Shown here one piece after another: positions 34,700-45,571 of a DNA stretch of 64,000 nucleotides. The notes under the pieces were generated by a model. The model was not told the DNA's origin, did not search any database, and saw only the letters and a list, made by a program, of their open reading frames with translations. The stretch is from positions 5,270,001 through 5,334,000 of the forward strand of contig JALGAS010000003.1 of assembly GCA_023078685.1 (NCBI GenBank), in the 5' to 3' direction. The DNA is from Neopestalotiopsis rosae (Eukaryota; Ascomycota; Sordariomycetes; Amphisphaeriales; Sporocadaceae). Both the position numbers and the translations under genes were made by a program. Numbering within the stretch: the stretch's first letter is position 1; every line of letters begins with the position of its first letter.

Positions 34700-36290
34700 A
34701 ACCACTTTAATATATCTATTCTGGGCTGCACGCTATAGCGGTATCCGATTAGAATTATTTTTGGCGTCGGCGTCCACTGCTTTCGTTTCGAGAAGCAGCT
34801 TAATTACTTTGGCATATCTATTTTGGGCAGCCCACCATAGCGGTATCTGATTAGAACCATTTTTAGCGTCGGCGTCTATTGCTTTCGTTTTAAAAAGCAG
34901 CTTAAATATTTCGATATATTTATTTTCGGCTGCGAACGATAGCGGTATCTAATTAGAACTATTTTTGGCGTCGGCGTCTATTGCCTTCGTCTCGAGAAGC
35001 AGCTTAATTATTTCGATATATCCATTTTCGGCTGCGAACGATAGCGGTATTTAATTAAAACCATTTTTGGCGTCGGCGTTTATTGCCTTCGTCTCGAGAA
35101 GCAGCTTAATTATTTCGATATATCTATTTTCGGCTGCGAACGATAGCGGTATTTAATTAGAATTATTTTTGGCGTCGGCGTTTATTGCCTTCGTCTCGAA
35201 AAGCAATTTAATTACTTTGGCATATTTATTTTAGGCAGCCCACCATAGCGGTATCTAATTAGAATCATTTTTAATATTGGCGTCTACTGCCTTCGTCTCG
35301 AGAAGCAGTTTAATTATTTTAGCATATCCTTTTTAGGCAGCACGCTATAGCGGTATTTAATTAAAATTATTTTTAGCGTCGGCGTCTATTATTTTTATCT
35401 CGAAAAGCAATTTGATTATTTTAATATATTTATTTTTAATTGCCCATTATAGCGGTATCCGACCGGAACTATTTTTAGCGTCGGTATCCACTTTTTTCGT
35501 TTCGAAAAGCAGCTTGGCCATATCGGCATATTTATTTTCGGCTATGCAAGACAGCGGTATCCGACCGAATTTATCCTTGACGTCGGCATCTATTATTTTC
35601 GTTTCTAAAAATAATTTAACTATTTCGGCATATTTATTCTAGGCTATACGCTATAGCGGTATTTAATTAGAACTATTTTTAGCGTCGGTGTCTATTGCCT
35701 TTATCTCGAAAAGCAATTTAATTATTTTAATATATTTATTTTTGGCTGCCCATTATAGCGGTCTCCGACCGGAATCGTTTTTAGCGTCGGCGTCCATTGC
35801 TTTCGTTTTAAAAAGCAGCTTAATTATTTCGATATATTTATTTTCGGCTGCTAATAATAGCGGTGTCCGACCGGAATTATTTTTAGCGTCGGTATCCACT
35901 TTTTTCGTTTCGAGAAGCAATTTAACCATTTAGGCATAATTATTTTCGGCTGCCCGCCGTAAAAGTATCCGATTAAATTTATCCTTGACGTCGGCATTTA
36001 TTATTTTCGTTTTTAAAAATAATTTAACTACTTCGGCATATTTATTTTAGGCAGCCCACTATAGCGGTATCTAACCAGAATTATTTTTAGCGTCGGCGTC
36101 CACTGCCTTCGTCTCGAAAAATAGTTTAATTATTTTGGTATATTTATTTTAGGCTATACGCCATAGCGGTGTTTAACCAGAATTATCTTCGGCGTCGGCG
36201 TCCACTGCCTTCGTCTCGAAAAATAATTTAATTATTTCGGTATATTTATTCTAGGCTGCCCACTATAGTGGTGTCCGACCGGCACTATTT
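34700..36290 (-). repeat. Ankyrin array 2, about 16 AT-biased 99-bp units
   Basis: Units read (G)YIEIIKLLLETKAINADAKN then x-N-Q/stop-IPLSFAAEN. The Gln codon is often TAA, and the DNA is rich in TpA, as expected after C-to-T change at CpA. On the plus strand the unit is visible as the recurring ATAGCGGTAT. Confidence 0.8.
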
Positions 36291-39200
36291 TTTGCGTCCT
36301 GGTTTCTTTTATTCCATACTGCAGATAGTATATATCCAAGCCCAAAAATGGCTGCAAGGTGTATTGCTACCATCCCACTAGGCGCTCTTTGGCTGTATTC
36401 TGAGTATCGCCACTTCGTATCAATATCAGTAAAATATGCTTGGACTGATGCATCGATATGGGCAGGTTTTCCGAGAAATCCAAGGACTTCCTCACATCCA
36501 GGAGCTGCTCGTGCATGGCTACCCCAGTAAGAAGCCGCGTATTGAAAGAATTGATGTTCCTTGAGACGGTCCTTAAACTCCTGATCGCTCTGACAGCGCC
36601 CGTCAGCAAATTTCTCGAATGAGAGATATGTAGTGCAGGTTGTTGCTAATTCCGAGTGCGCTGCAGGAAACCATTTGTCTTGCGTGCTTTCGAAGTATTT
36701 TTGTGTTGTATAATGTACTAATCGGACGACGCTGCTCGCTTCATCGATTGTTACCAATCCTGCACATACGGAAACCATATCATAGACCTGCGTAATATTA
36801 TCCTTGTCCAGCTTTATTTCACCAATCTTAACCGCAAGCGCATGCTGCAGCTCTGTCTTGGTGAGTGGTCGTTGTCCGCATGTGATCCATGCCAGCACTT
36901 GTTTCGCTAGCTGGGCTTGCCCTTCGAGCTGGCATTCTATTCGTTTCATGGCGCCATCATACGCTGCCGTGTAGCTTTTTGAGCCGATTTTCAGATCCTC
37001 CAATGCCTTCCGTAAGACTGCAGGATTATATTTATCCATGAGTATATCACAGTAGAGCTGAGCTAGGAGAAACCTGATTAATTAGCATAGACCGGCTAAC
37101 ACGTCATGACAGACTTACATTCCGTCCACTATCTGACTAATGGTCTGCGTAATCTCGTCTTGTAAGTCGCTTCTGTCGGCAATAAATCTGGGAAGTCGTG
37201 ATATTGCGCCTTTCAGATATCTTCCGATATCTTCCTTACTTGCTCGTATCTCAATCATCAAGCTACTCAAGAATTCCTTCCTGATATCAGGCATATGCCG
37301 AGACGTTGCAAAGACGCTAGTGCCTTGCTGAGTCTGGAGGCCGAAGAGCTGATGGAGCAATCTTATTCTGCAACCGTCTGCCACCTGGCATTCATCCAGC
37401 GCATCGACGACGATAAATACCCTGGCGAATGTAGCAGTCACAATTCGAAGTGCCGTTGAAATCTCTTCCAAAGTCGGTCTGGTTTGATTCTTTCCATGTT
37501 TCTCATGGAGCTCATATAGAACCTGTGGTAGTGAGGGACTGTTGCGGGCTAGTTGTTTCAGCAGGCTCGACATTAGATGCTCAAGTCTTTGCTCCGCCTG
37601 ACGGTTGAAATTGCAGTAGACGTAGAGCACCGCGACGTTGACACTATCAGAAAAGCGGCTTTCAAGGTTGTCAATGACGATAGACGAGAGAATTGTCTTA
37701 CCAGCTCCGGGTATGCCAGGACAAAATAGTCTTTGTCCAGGCTCTTTTACCCACCTCTGGTATGTCTCGCAGTCGAGAAGCCACTGCCCTGTGCCAGGCT
37801 GTCGTCTGCGTAGATAATCGGAATGCTGCGGGCCGTAATCGACAGGCGTAAGCCAATTTAGTATCTCCTTATCTTGCTCAATTTGCATTATCGCATGTGT
37901 CTCTTTCACTGTCACCTGGGTCCCATGAACTGTGCTTTGGATATCATTGACTGCAAGACTCTTCTAGTAAGTACATTGGATGACATGGCTGAGAGGGCAA
38001 AAACGCAAGTCGTATTTACTGACCCTTATTCACCAATTCCCTCATCCGTGGCGTTTCCGTCACCTCATCGCCAGGCACCTTAACAAGAACAGCCTTACAA
38101 TACGCTGCCGCTACCGCCGCCGCGTAGGAGTGCCACTCATCGTGCTTATAGGTATCGGCATAGTCGCTAATACCACGAATCACAAAGCATGGTAGCTCGT
38201 CCATAATCCCCGCTGCCTCCATCTCGAAACATATCGCACTCTCGTATCCTCGCCGGAGCTATTCACGGTCCGTTAGATTCTTTATTACGCCACCGCCTGA
38301 CAAAATAAGCCCCCGGTGCGTGACAGGCTCGTTCGGGCGTTGGCGCGGTGGGCGGGCAACCACATTCTTATCCTCCGAAGCCTCACACGCGCTACAATCG
38401 GAACCTTTCTACACGTGGGGAAACGTGCTATCGAATAAAATATCTTCGCTATCAGGCCGCCGAAATATATCCTTTTGCCTAATAATGCTTTTTAAAATCC
38501 TTCGGATCGGAGACTTATTCCGAAGCTCGTCCCCCTCCAGCGCGCGGATGGCACTAGCTAAAATCCGTGGCGGCTTATTCAAAACGCCTTTCCGTTTAAA
38601 CGTGTCGGCCTCGTACTTTCCAAAGTCGTACTAAATAACCCCAGGGTGGTCGTCACGGGGCGCGCTAATGGCAATATCACCCAGGCGAATATCCAGCTTA
38701 TTGCTGGGGATTCCTGCGCCGATGCCGACCATCAGGGCAAAGCGGACATTGGGAAATTGCTGGCTAACATATGCGGCACAATGGGCAGCATTGACCGGAC
38801 CCATCTCGGCCGGTTCGGCGATAACCACATTATGGGCGCCGATGCTGCCGACAGTATAGACGTAGCTTTGCTTGCCGGAGGCTCTGCAAGTGAACTCTTT
38901 ATCTAGCGTGTACCGAACGGCGGTAGACTCCTCAACCAGAGCGCAGAAAATGGCGACGCTAACATCGTCTAAAGAAATCTCTTAAAATGCTTCTTCTTCG
39001 GACTCGTCTAACACCTCGTGTGAGGCGTGCTTACTGGGAGAACCCATGGTACGTGGTCATGCGAGAATGAGTCGATGACCGTATGATCAAATGCAACCCG
39101 GGAGAGTGGCTCCAAGGAGTTGAAGACCAAATATTAAAACAGCGACACTACAAAAACAGATGTATTAGGATGCCGTAGGAGGCCTGAGCTGGGCTAGGCT

Positions 39201-39369
39201 GCTGCTGCCTAACAGTATATGAAGGTCGGCGCGTATCAGCCGTGCGACAAGGAGCGCGTCCAAAGAGAGATTGCAGGCGATTGATCTGAGCTTCAACAGC
39301 TTTAATTTCGCTATTGCGTACTGTTGCTTTCCCCAAGATCGCGGACTACGTAAGCGACTTACTCGGAGA

Positions 39370-40335
39370 ATGTCTTGACGCCCAAGGCATTCCGGAGCCT
39401 CGTCAGGCTGTACGCTTGGGTGGCCATGCTGCAGCTGCATAGTAAGACCTGCATTGCTCATAAGGACTGGAAGAGCCCTGCAGCGGAACGAAGATGCGCC
39501 GAGCTGAGATATAAGCGAACCAGATATGGTTCCAGCACACCATCTCTTTAGAGTCCTGTTACGATAATTGGTGTTTCTGAACTCGAATAGCTAATTTCCT
39601 GGGGCACGCATAATTTTGGTAATTTCCGAGCTGTTGCGCCACGAATCACTACCGTGGCAATGCGAAAATCTCAAAACGTCTTATTCAGTAATTCACGTTT
39701 GTCGCAATGGCCGCGCTGTATTTTTAAAGAAACATAACTCGATTGGCTATCGAAAGCAGTCTTTCTTGGCCAAACCCCGCCTCTCTGCAAAAAGACAGCG
39801 GCCGCATACTAGACAGCTAGATCTATGCCTAAAAGAGCTAAGTCCGACAGCACCCGCTACGACCCCACTGCAATCAAGCACATTTTTACACTTCTATCCT
39901 ATGCCACGACCCCCGATTCGGAACACGCAAAAGAACAATTAAATAATACACTGGCCGTTAGACACTTGCACAGTCATCAAATCGTCACCGATCCTACTAC
40001 AGGGCGGGCGGTCGCAGGACATGTCTACCTGGTGAAAGTGGACCGTTCTCGTTATAGCTTGTGACACGGTAACCTATAGCTCTTGCACCGCGCTAGTGGT
40101 GGGGCAGCTTTCCGTCTATCACGCTATGCATTTTAGGGGGGGAATACGGGCATTCGAGCGTTATGTGACAGTTCTTGATACGCTCGCTAAAGGTCGAGTA
40201 GCGCTTTGCTCCAATCACATTCGGAAACGTGGCCGTCTCGCACCAAAAATGAAATGATCTGTATATAGAAATGGTTCACAAGCACAGCCTAGAGTCCTCA
40301 TTCTAAACGTTCAACCGAGCATCCCGAATACCTTC
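39370..40335 (+). repeat. Dispersed element, copy C
   Basis: Best-preserved copy; compare A and B. It occupies the head-to-head gap between the PNP-NACHT-ankyrin pseudogene (minus, start 39047) and the HET-NACHT-WD40 gene (plus, start 40821), and so may carry regulatory sequence for one or both. Confidence 0.65.
39825..40064 (+). CDS. 79-aa ORF conserved in the dispersed element
   Basis: Reads MPKRAKSDSTRYDPTAIKHI ... HSHQIVTDPTTGRAVAGHVY ... and ends at TGA. In copy B the same ATG and stop are present but the middle is frameshifted; in copy A only the C-terminal third remains, yet the stop is conserved in all three. No domain recognised. Conservation of start, stop and C-terminus favours a once-translated protein, but the flanking DNA is equally conserved, so it may simply be repeat sequence. 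Confidence 0.4.
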   Translation: MPKRAKSDSTRYDPTAIKHIFTLLSYATTPDSEHAKEQLNNTLAVRHLHSHQIVTDPTTGRAVAGHVYLVKVDRSRYSL

Positions 40336-40820
40336 GGCGTTCGGACACTGGTCACTCTCGATCGTGATCTTGGCGTAATCATGCTCAGTATTAGGTGTCA
40401 TCGCGTTGTCACTTAGTGGAGGAAGTTTGACTTGGGGCCACAATGGGGTTCGCGCAAACGGTTCAGGTATCAGGCAGCATAGTACCGTACATTTGGGCCA
40501 CTGTAGTCCCACGCTCACCAAGTCACAAACTTACCATGTAATTCCGGCTCTATGCTTCTCTAAATTCATGAAATACTGTTTCTGCTAATTATCTACGATG
40601 CACACAGTCTTGTAGAGGCGGGCGACGCGTTCATCAGCTGGGCCAGATAACTGGATTGAGCTATTTGATCAACCCCGCGTTTCGCAAGGCTTGTCGAGAT
40701 GCAGGCTAACTCAGCCACATTGCAGCCTACAAGGCTTCGCTATTTATCCCCACTTGACTGTCCAGCTGTTGTTTAGACACACAAAACTCAATCTGCCCCA
40801 ACTGTTCACCCACCTTAAAG
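40336..40820. promoter_or_regulatory. Upstream region of the HET-NACHT-WD40 gene
   Basis: 485 bp without an ORF of note. By position it should contain the promoter and 5' leader of the gene at 40821; no specific motif is claimed. Confidence 0.3.
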
Positions 40821-43800
40821 ATGCGCCTACTTCAATTAACAGTACTAGGAGACCTAACGTTTACCAAGGACCTGATTGAAGGGAAGGATGTCATCCCGCC
40901 ATACGCTGTGTTATCTCACAGGTGGGAGGAGAACCACGACGAAGAAGTAACCTACGAAGACGTAAAGAAGACAGAAGGAATCCAGAAACGCGGATATCGG
41001 AAGATACAGTTCTGTGCAGAACAAACGCGACGTGATAAACTGGGGTACTTCTGGGTGGATACATGCTGCATCGACAAATCGAACGCTGCCGAACTCTCCG
41101 AATCGATCAACTCCATGTTTCGCTGGTATCAACGTGCTGCAAAATGCTACGTCTATCTTTCAGATGTGTCGTCCGGTCCTTCCAGCGAGGAAGAGCCTCT
41201 GCAATCGACCTGGAAGCAAGCGCTTCAAGCCAGTGAATGGTTTAAGAGAGGGTGGACGCTTCAAGAACTTATCGCCCCTTCTATCGTTGAGTTCTACTCA
41301 TCTGGTGCAAAACGACTCGGCGACAAGCGATCCCTCAGCCAGACTATTCACGAAGTCACTGGGGTTCCGATCCGTGCTCTAGAAGGAGCCCCACTCTCAG
41401 AGTTCAGTGTAGAGGATCGGATATTCTGGTCAAAATCACGAACAACGTCGAGACCTGAAGACAAAGCATACTCACTGCTAGGAATACTCTCAATTTCCCT
41501 AGTAGCCAATTATGGTGAAGGTGCTCAGAATGCGTTTGAGCGTCTTCGTTCCGAGATTGCTATGCGTTCACCATTGAAGGTACTTGCAAAGCTTCCGGCA
41601 GCCGATGGAGCGGCGCATGACTCTCATGCCAATGAGCATGACACCCAGTGTCTTGAAGGCACTCGGACGGAAGTCTTAAGCGAGATCGTCGAATGGGTGA
41701 GGGATCCTTCATCGAAGGCAGTATACTGGTTGAATGGTATGGCAGGAACTGGGAAATCGACCATATCACGTACGATAGCCAACAAATTCTCAGAGGAAAA
41801 TAGCTACAAAGCTCGCCTTGGAGCCACTTTCTTCTTCAAAAGGGGCGAAGGCGATCGTGGCAAAATGTCCAAGTTCTTCACGACAATCACTAGTCAGCTC
41901 GTTCAAAAACTACCCGAGATAGCCGTGCATGTGCAAGCCGCTATAGAAGCCGAACCTGCACTCGTTTCCAAGGCCATGCGGACACAATTCGAGGCACTCA
42001 TCGTAAACCCGGTTTTCGAGGTCTCAAAGGATACATCTCGCTGCATTTTCCTCTTCGTCATTGATGCTCTTGATGAATGTGAGCGAGAAGAAGACGTCAG
42101 ACTTCTCATCAAGCTGTTATCGAGCTTTTCAAGAGCCACGACCGTCCAGCTGAAATTTTTCTTGACAAGTCGACCCGAGCTCCCTATCCGTTTAGGCTTT
42201 AACGCTGTGACCGGCGAATATCGAGATTTCATCCTCCACGAAGTGGCAGGACCTGTCATTGAGCATGACCTGGCAGTCTACCTTCAGCACGAGCTCGAGC
42301 AGACTCGGTTGACCTTCAATCAAGACTTGCCGGAAGAACGAAGATTACCCACAAATTGGCCAAAGCCAACAGATATTGACTCCCTTGTGCAAATGGCAAT
42401 TCCTCTCTTCATCTTTGCTGCGACTACGTGTCGATTCGTATCCGACCGCAAAGGCGGCAACCCTGAAAAGAAGCTACAGCGTGTACTGGAGTTTCGTTCC
42501 GCACAAGCGTCCAGACTTGTGGCCACATATATGCCTGTACTGGAGCAACTGAATATGAATCGCTCGCCAGAAGAACAAAGCGAGACTCTGTTGCAGTTCC
42601 AACAAATTGTGGGGCCGATAGTTGTTTTAGCTGAACCTCTTAGCTCCAAAGCACTATCACACCTCCTCAATATCGATTTCAGTGAGATAATGGGTCTTTT
42701 GGACTTTCTCCACTCCGTTCTACAGATCCCACCGTCGCCCGGACAGCCTATTCGGTTGCTGCATCTCTCATTTCGGGACTTTCTGGTCGATCCGACGAGG
42801 CAGGGCAAATCATTCTGGGTGAATGAAAGAAAAGTCCACCAACAGCTCGCCAAACAGTGTCTACAGGTGCTGAACAGTTCCTTAACGAATGATATATGCA
42901 ATATCAAATCTCCTGGAACGCTCGCATCTTCGATATCTGCGTTCCAAGTAAGAATGCATATATCGCCAGAATTGCAATATGCGTGTCGATTTTGGACGCA
43001 TCATCTCTGTGAATCCCTCGTTTCTGACGTAGATACTGCTGACATATGGGAATTCCTCTCGCTACACTTCCTTCAATGGCTAGAAGTGTTGAGTTTGATC
43101 GGCAGACTCCCTGAAAGCATGGGCATGGTTCAAAGCTTGCAGTCTCAAATAGTAAGTCCAAACAATCAGGAAGCAAGAACAATAACTAAGAGCAACCAGC
43201 CAGAAGACTGCCACAACATCAATGACTTCTTATCCGACTCAATACGGTTTATTCAAGCGATGGGAACGAACATCGAGAATGCCCCGCTCCAGGCGTACTC
43301 TTCAGCCTTAGTATTTTCACCAAGTCGAAGTATTATTCGCACTTTATACCAGAAAGATATCTCAAGGTATATCGATTTAGAGCCGCAAGTGCCATTCTTT
43401 TGGAGTGAAAAGCAGAGGACGCTCGAGGGGCACAAGGGCAGCGTCTCCTCGGTCACGTTTTCACCGGACGGTCAGCAGATCGCGTCGGCATCGTACGATA
43501 GTACTATTATCATCTGGTCGGCCGCGACGGGCGAGAAGCAGAGGACGCTCGAGGGGCACAAGGGCAGCGTCTCCTCGGTCACGTTTTCACCGGACGGTCA
43601 GCAGATCGCGTCGGCATCGTACGATAGTACTATAATCATCTGGTCGGCCGCGACGGGCGAGAAGCAAAGGATACTTAAGATGCACAGGGACAGCGTCTCC
43701 TCGGTCGCATTCTCGCCGGATGGCCGGCAGGTCGCGTCGTCGTATATTAATACCATGATCCTCTGGTCGGCCGTAACGGGCGAGAAGCTAAGGACACTTA

Positions 43801-45464
43801 AGGGGCATAAGGGTAGAGTCTCCTCGGTCGCATTTTCGCCGGACGGCCAGCAGATCGCGTCGGCGTCGTACGATTATACCGTAATCCTCTGGTCGGCCGT
43901 GACGGGCAAGAAGCAGAGGACGCTCGAGGGGCATAAGGGCAGCGTCTACTCGGTCACGTTTTCACCGGACGGCCAGCAGATCGCTTCGGCGTCGGACGAT
44001 AATACCGTGATCCTCTGGTCGGCCGCGACAGGCAAGAAGCAGAGGACGCTTAAGGGGCACAAAAACCGGGTTCATTCGGTCGCGTTCACGCCAGACGGCC
44101 AGCAAATTGCGTCGGCGTCGGACGATAGTACCGTGATCCTCTGGTCGGCCGCGACGGGCAAAAAGCAGAGGACGCTCGAGGGGCATAAGGGCAGCGTCTA
44201 CTCGGTCACGTTTTCACCGGACGGCCAGCAGATCGCATCGGGGTCGTACGATAGTACCGTGATCCTCTGGTCGGCCGCGACGGGCAGGATGCAGAGGACA
44301 CTCGAGGGGCACAAGAGCTGGGTCTCGGCCGTCCGCAAAGAGCTCGACTATACCGTGATCCTCTGGTCGGCCGCAACGGGCAAGAAGCAGAGGACGCTCG
44401 AGGGGCATAAGGGCAGCGTCTACTCGGTCACGTTTTCACCGGACGGTCAGCAGATCGCGTCGGCGTCGGACGATAGTACCGTGATCCTCTGGTCGGCCGC
44501 GACGGGCAAAATGCTGAGGACACTCAAGGGGCACAAGGGTAGAGTCTCCTCGGTCACGTTTTCACCGGACGGTCAGCAGATCGCGTCGGCATCGTACTAT
44601 AGTACTATTATCCTCTGGTCGGCCGCGACGGGCAAAAAGCAGAGGACGCTCGAGGGGCATAAGGGCAGCGTCTACTCGGTCACGTTTTCACCGGACGGCC
44701 AGCAGATCGCATCGGGGTCGTACGATGGTACCGTGATCCTCTGGTCGGCCGCGACAGGCAAGAAGCAGAGGACGCTTAGGGGGCATAAAAACCGGGTTGA
44801 TTCGGTCGCGTTCACGCCAGACGGCCAGCAGATTGCGTCGGCGTCGGACGATAATACCGTGATCCTCTGGTCGGCCGCGACGGGCAAAATGCAGAGGACA
44901 CTCGAGGGGCACAAGGGCAGCGTCTCCTCAATCGCGTTCACGCCGGACGGCCAGCAGATCGCGTCGGGGTCGGGGTCGTACGATGGTACCGTGATCCTCT
45001 GGTCAGCCGCAACGGGCGAGAGGCAGAGGACGCTCGAGAGGCACAGGGACCGTGTCTACTCCGTCACGTTTTCACCGGACGGCCAGCAGATCGCGTCGGC
45101 GTCGTACGATGGTACCGTGATTGTCTGGTCAGCCACGACGGGTGAAATACGCTACGTTTTGCGAACTCGACTTGTTACTGACCTGAGGTTCAATTCTTCT
45201 GGTACGCATATTCTTTCCAGCCGTGGAGGATGGAATATTATGCCTCGAGACTGTAATTTATTAGAAGAACTATCGCCTACTCGCCCAAATGACAGAGACT
45301 CGCGCGGTTGCGGTATAAGCTCAGATAACTGCTGGGTTTTAAGGGACGGGCAGCATGTTTTATGGCTTCCAGTCGAATACCGACCGTCCGTATCAAACGT
45401 TTCTGGTAAGAGCATTGTGTTGGGCCTTCCGTCTGGGAGGGTATCAATTCTGCGCATTGTCTAG
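40821..45464 (+). CDS. HET-NACHT-WD40 NLR (HNWD family, HET-D/HET-E-like)
   Basis: A single uninterrupted frame of 1,547 aa. The N-terminal HET domain (about residues 20-230) shows AVLSHRW, FWVDTCCIDK and INSMFRWYQRAAKCYVYLSD. The NACHT domain has the P-loop NGMAGTGKSTIS (about residue 305) and Walker B IFLFVIDALDEC (about 410). Residues 864-1442 are 14 WD40 repeats, 13 full (41-44 aa) and one truncated to 32 aa. A short C-terminal tail follows. In Podospora such genes control vegetative incompatibility: WD repeats sense a partner, NACHT oligomerises, and HET triggers cell death. No stop or frameshift is present, unlike its PNP-NACHT neighbour, so it is likely functional. Known members of this family undergo WD-repeat shuffling and diversification, which the near-identical repeats here match. 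Cytoplasmic. Confidence 0.93.
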   Translation: MRLLQLTVLGDLTFTKDLIEGKDVIPPYAVLSHRWEENHDEEVTYEDVKKTEGIQKRGYRKIQFCAEQTRRDKLGYFWVDTCCIDKSNAAELSESINSMFRWYQRAAKCYVYLSDVSSGPSSEEEPLQSTWKQALQASEWFKRGWTLQELIAPSIVEFYSSGAKRLGDKRSLSQTIHEVTGVPIRALEGAPLSEFSVEDRIFWSKSRTTSRPEDKAYSLLGILSISLVANYGEGAQNAFERLRSEIAMRSPLKVLAKLPAADGAAHDSHANEHDTQCLEGTRTEVLSEIVEWVRDPSSKAVYWLNGMAGTGKSTISRTIANKFSEENSYKARLGATFFFKRGEGDRGKMSKFFTTITSQLVQKLPEIAVHVQAAIEAEPALVSKAMRTQFEALIVNPVFEVSKDTSRCIFLFVIDALDECEREEDVRLLIKLLSSFSRATTVQLKFFLTSRPELPIRLGFNAVTGEYRDFILHEVAGPVIEHDLAVYLQHELEQTRLTFNQDLPEERRLPTNWPKPTDIDSLVQMAIPLFIFAATTCRFVSDRKGGNPEKKLQRVLEFRSAQASRLVATYMPVLEQLNMNRSPEEQSETLLQFQQIVGPIVVLAEPLSSKALSHLLNIDFSEIMGLLDFLHSVLQIPPSPGQPIRLLHLSFRDFLVDPTRQGKSFWVNERKVHQQLAKQCLQVLNSSLTNDICNIKSPGTLASSISAFQVRMHISPELQYACRFWTHHLCESLVSDVDTADIWEFLSLHFLQWLEVLSLIGRLPESMGMVQSLQSQIVSPNNQEARTITKSNQPEDCHNINDFLSDSIRFIQAMGTNIENAPLQAYSSALVFSPSRSIIRTLYQKDISRYIDLEPQVPFFWSEKQRTLEGHKGSVSSVTFSPDGQQIASASYDSTIIIWSAATGEKQRTLEGHKGSVSSVTFSPDGQQIASASYDSTIIIWSAATGEKQRILKMHRDSVSSVAFSPDGRQVASSYINTMILWSAVTGEKLRTLKGHKGRVSSVAFSPDGQQIASASYDYTVILWSAVTGKKQRTLEGHKGSVYSVTFSPDGQQIASASDDNTVILWSAATGKKQRTLKGHKNRVHSVAFTPDGQQIASASDDSTVILWSAATGKKQRTLEGHKGSVYSVTFSPDGQQIASGSYDSTVILWSAATGRMQRTLEGHKSWVSAVRKELDYTVILWSAATGKKQRTLEGHKGSVYSVTFSPDGQQIASASDDSTVILWSAATGKMLRTLKGHKGRVSSVTFSPDGQQIASASYYSTIILWSAATGKKQRTLEGHKGSVYSVTFSPDGQQIASGSYDGTVILWSAATGKKQRTLRGHKNRVDSVAFTPDGQQIASASDDNTVILWSAATGKMQRTLEGHKGSVSSIAFTPDGQQIASGSGSYDGTVILWSAATGERQRTLERHRDRVYSVTFSPDGQQIASASYDGTVIVWSATTGEIRYVLRTRLVTDLRFNSSGTHILSSRGGWNIMPRDCNLLEELSPTRPNDRDSRGCGISSDNCWVLRDGQHVLWLPVEYRPSVSNVSGKSIVLGLPSGRVSILRIV
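43410..45146 (+). repeat. 14 tandem WD40 repeats, unit 126 bp
   Basis: Units begin KQRTLEGHKGSVSSVTFSPD and end with ILWSAATG. Units 1 and 2 are practically identical in DNA. Unit 3 lacks one residue, unit 8 lacks ten, and unit 13 carries a two-residue duplication (GSGS). Differences between units are concentrated in the codons after GHK, the residue after SV and the (S/D)(Y/D)(D/Y)(S/N/G) positions. Confidence 0.95.
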
Positions 45465-45571
45465 AACTATAGACGCATAAAGCATAATTACAATATAATA
45501 CTCATACGCTCATCTTTCTTCTCAATTTTTCAGCATTGTCATCGGAACATCAATCTTGCCATCAAGATCTA

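Larger units (their letters stand above)
32325..39047 (-). pseudogene. PNP-NACHT-ankyrin-ZZ NLR, inactivated by RIP-like mutations
   Basis: Read from the ATG at 39047 downwards. A PNP_UDP domain (VRFALMVGIGAGIPSNKLDI ... FEMEAAGIMDELPC) is in a single frame to about 38016, interrupted by four stops at 38984, 38633, 38411 and 38261. A NACHT domain follows (37915-37115), with P-loop FCPGIPGAGKT and Walker B VFIVVDALDEC. A 45-nt intron (37118-37074) joins it to a winged-helix-like region (37039-36263, LAWITCGQRPLTKTEL). About 16 ankyrin units with recurrent stops (36.29-34.70 kb) are followed by about a dozen better-preserved ankyrin units (34.53-33.23 kb), three more, and a C-terminal ZZ zinc finger (CDVC...CKIC...CLGC). 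There is a frameshift near 32700. Fungal NLRs of this architecture are thought to act in non-self recognition. Conceptually about 2,100 aa; cannot be translated now. Confidence 0.85.

Noticed and set aside
33230..36290. Regular repeat array considered as CRISPR-like
   Set aside because: Units are contiguous 99-bp ankyrin codons with no unique spacers, and the genome is eukaryotic.
43962..44941. Several minus-strand ORFs with regular repeats
   Set aside because: They are antisense shadows of the WD40 repeat array of the intact NLR gene.
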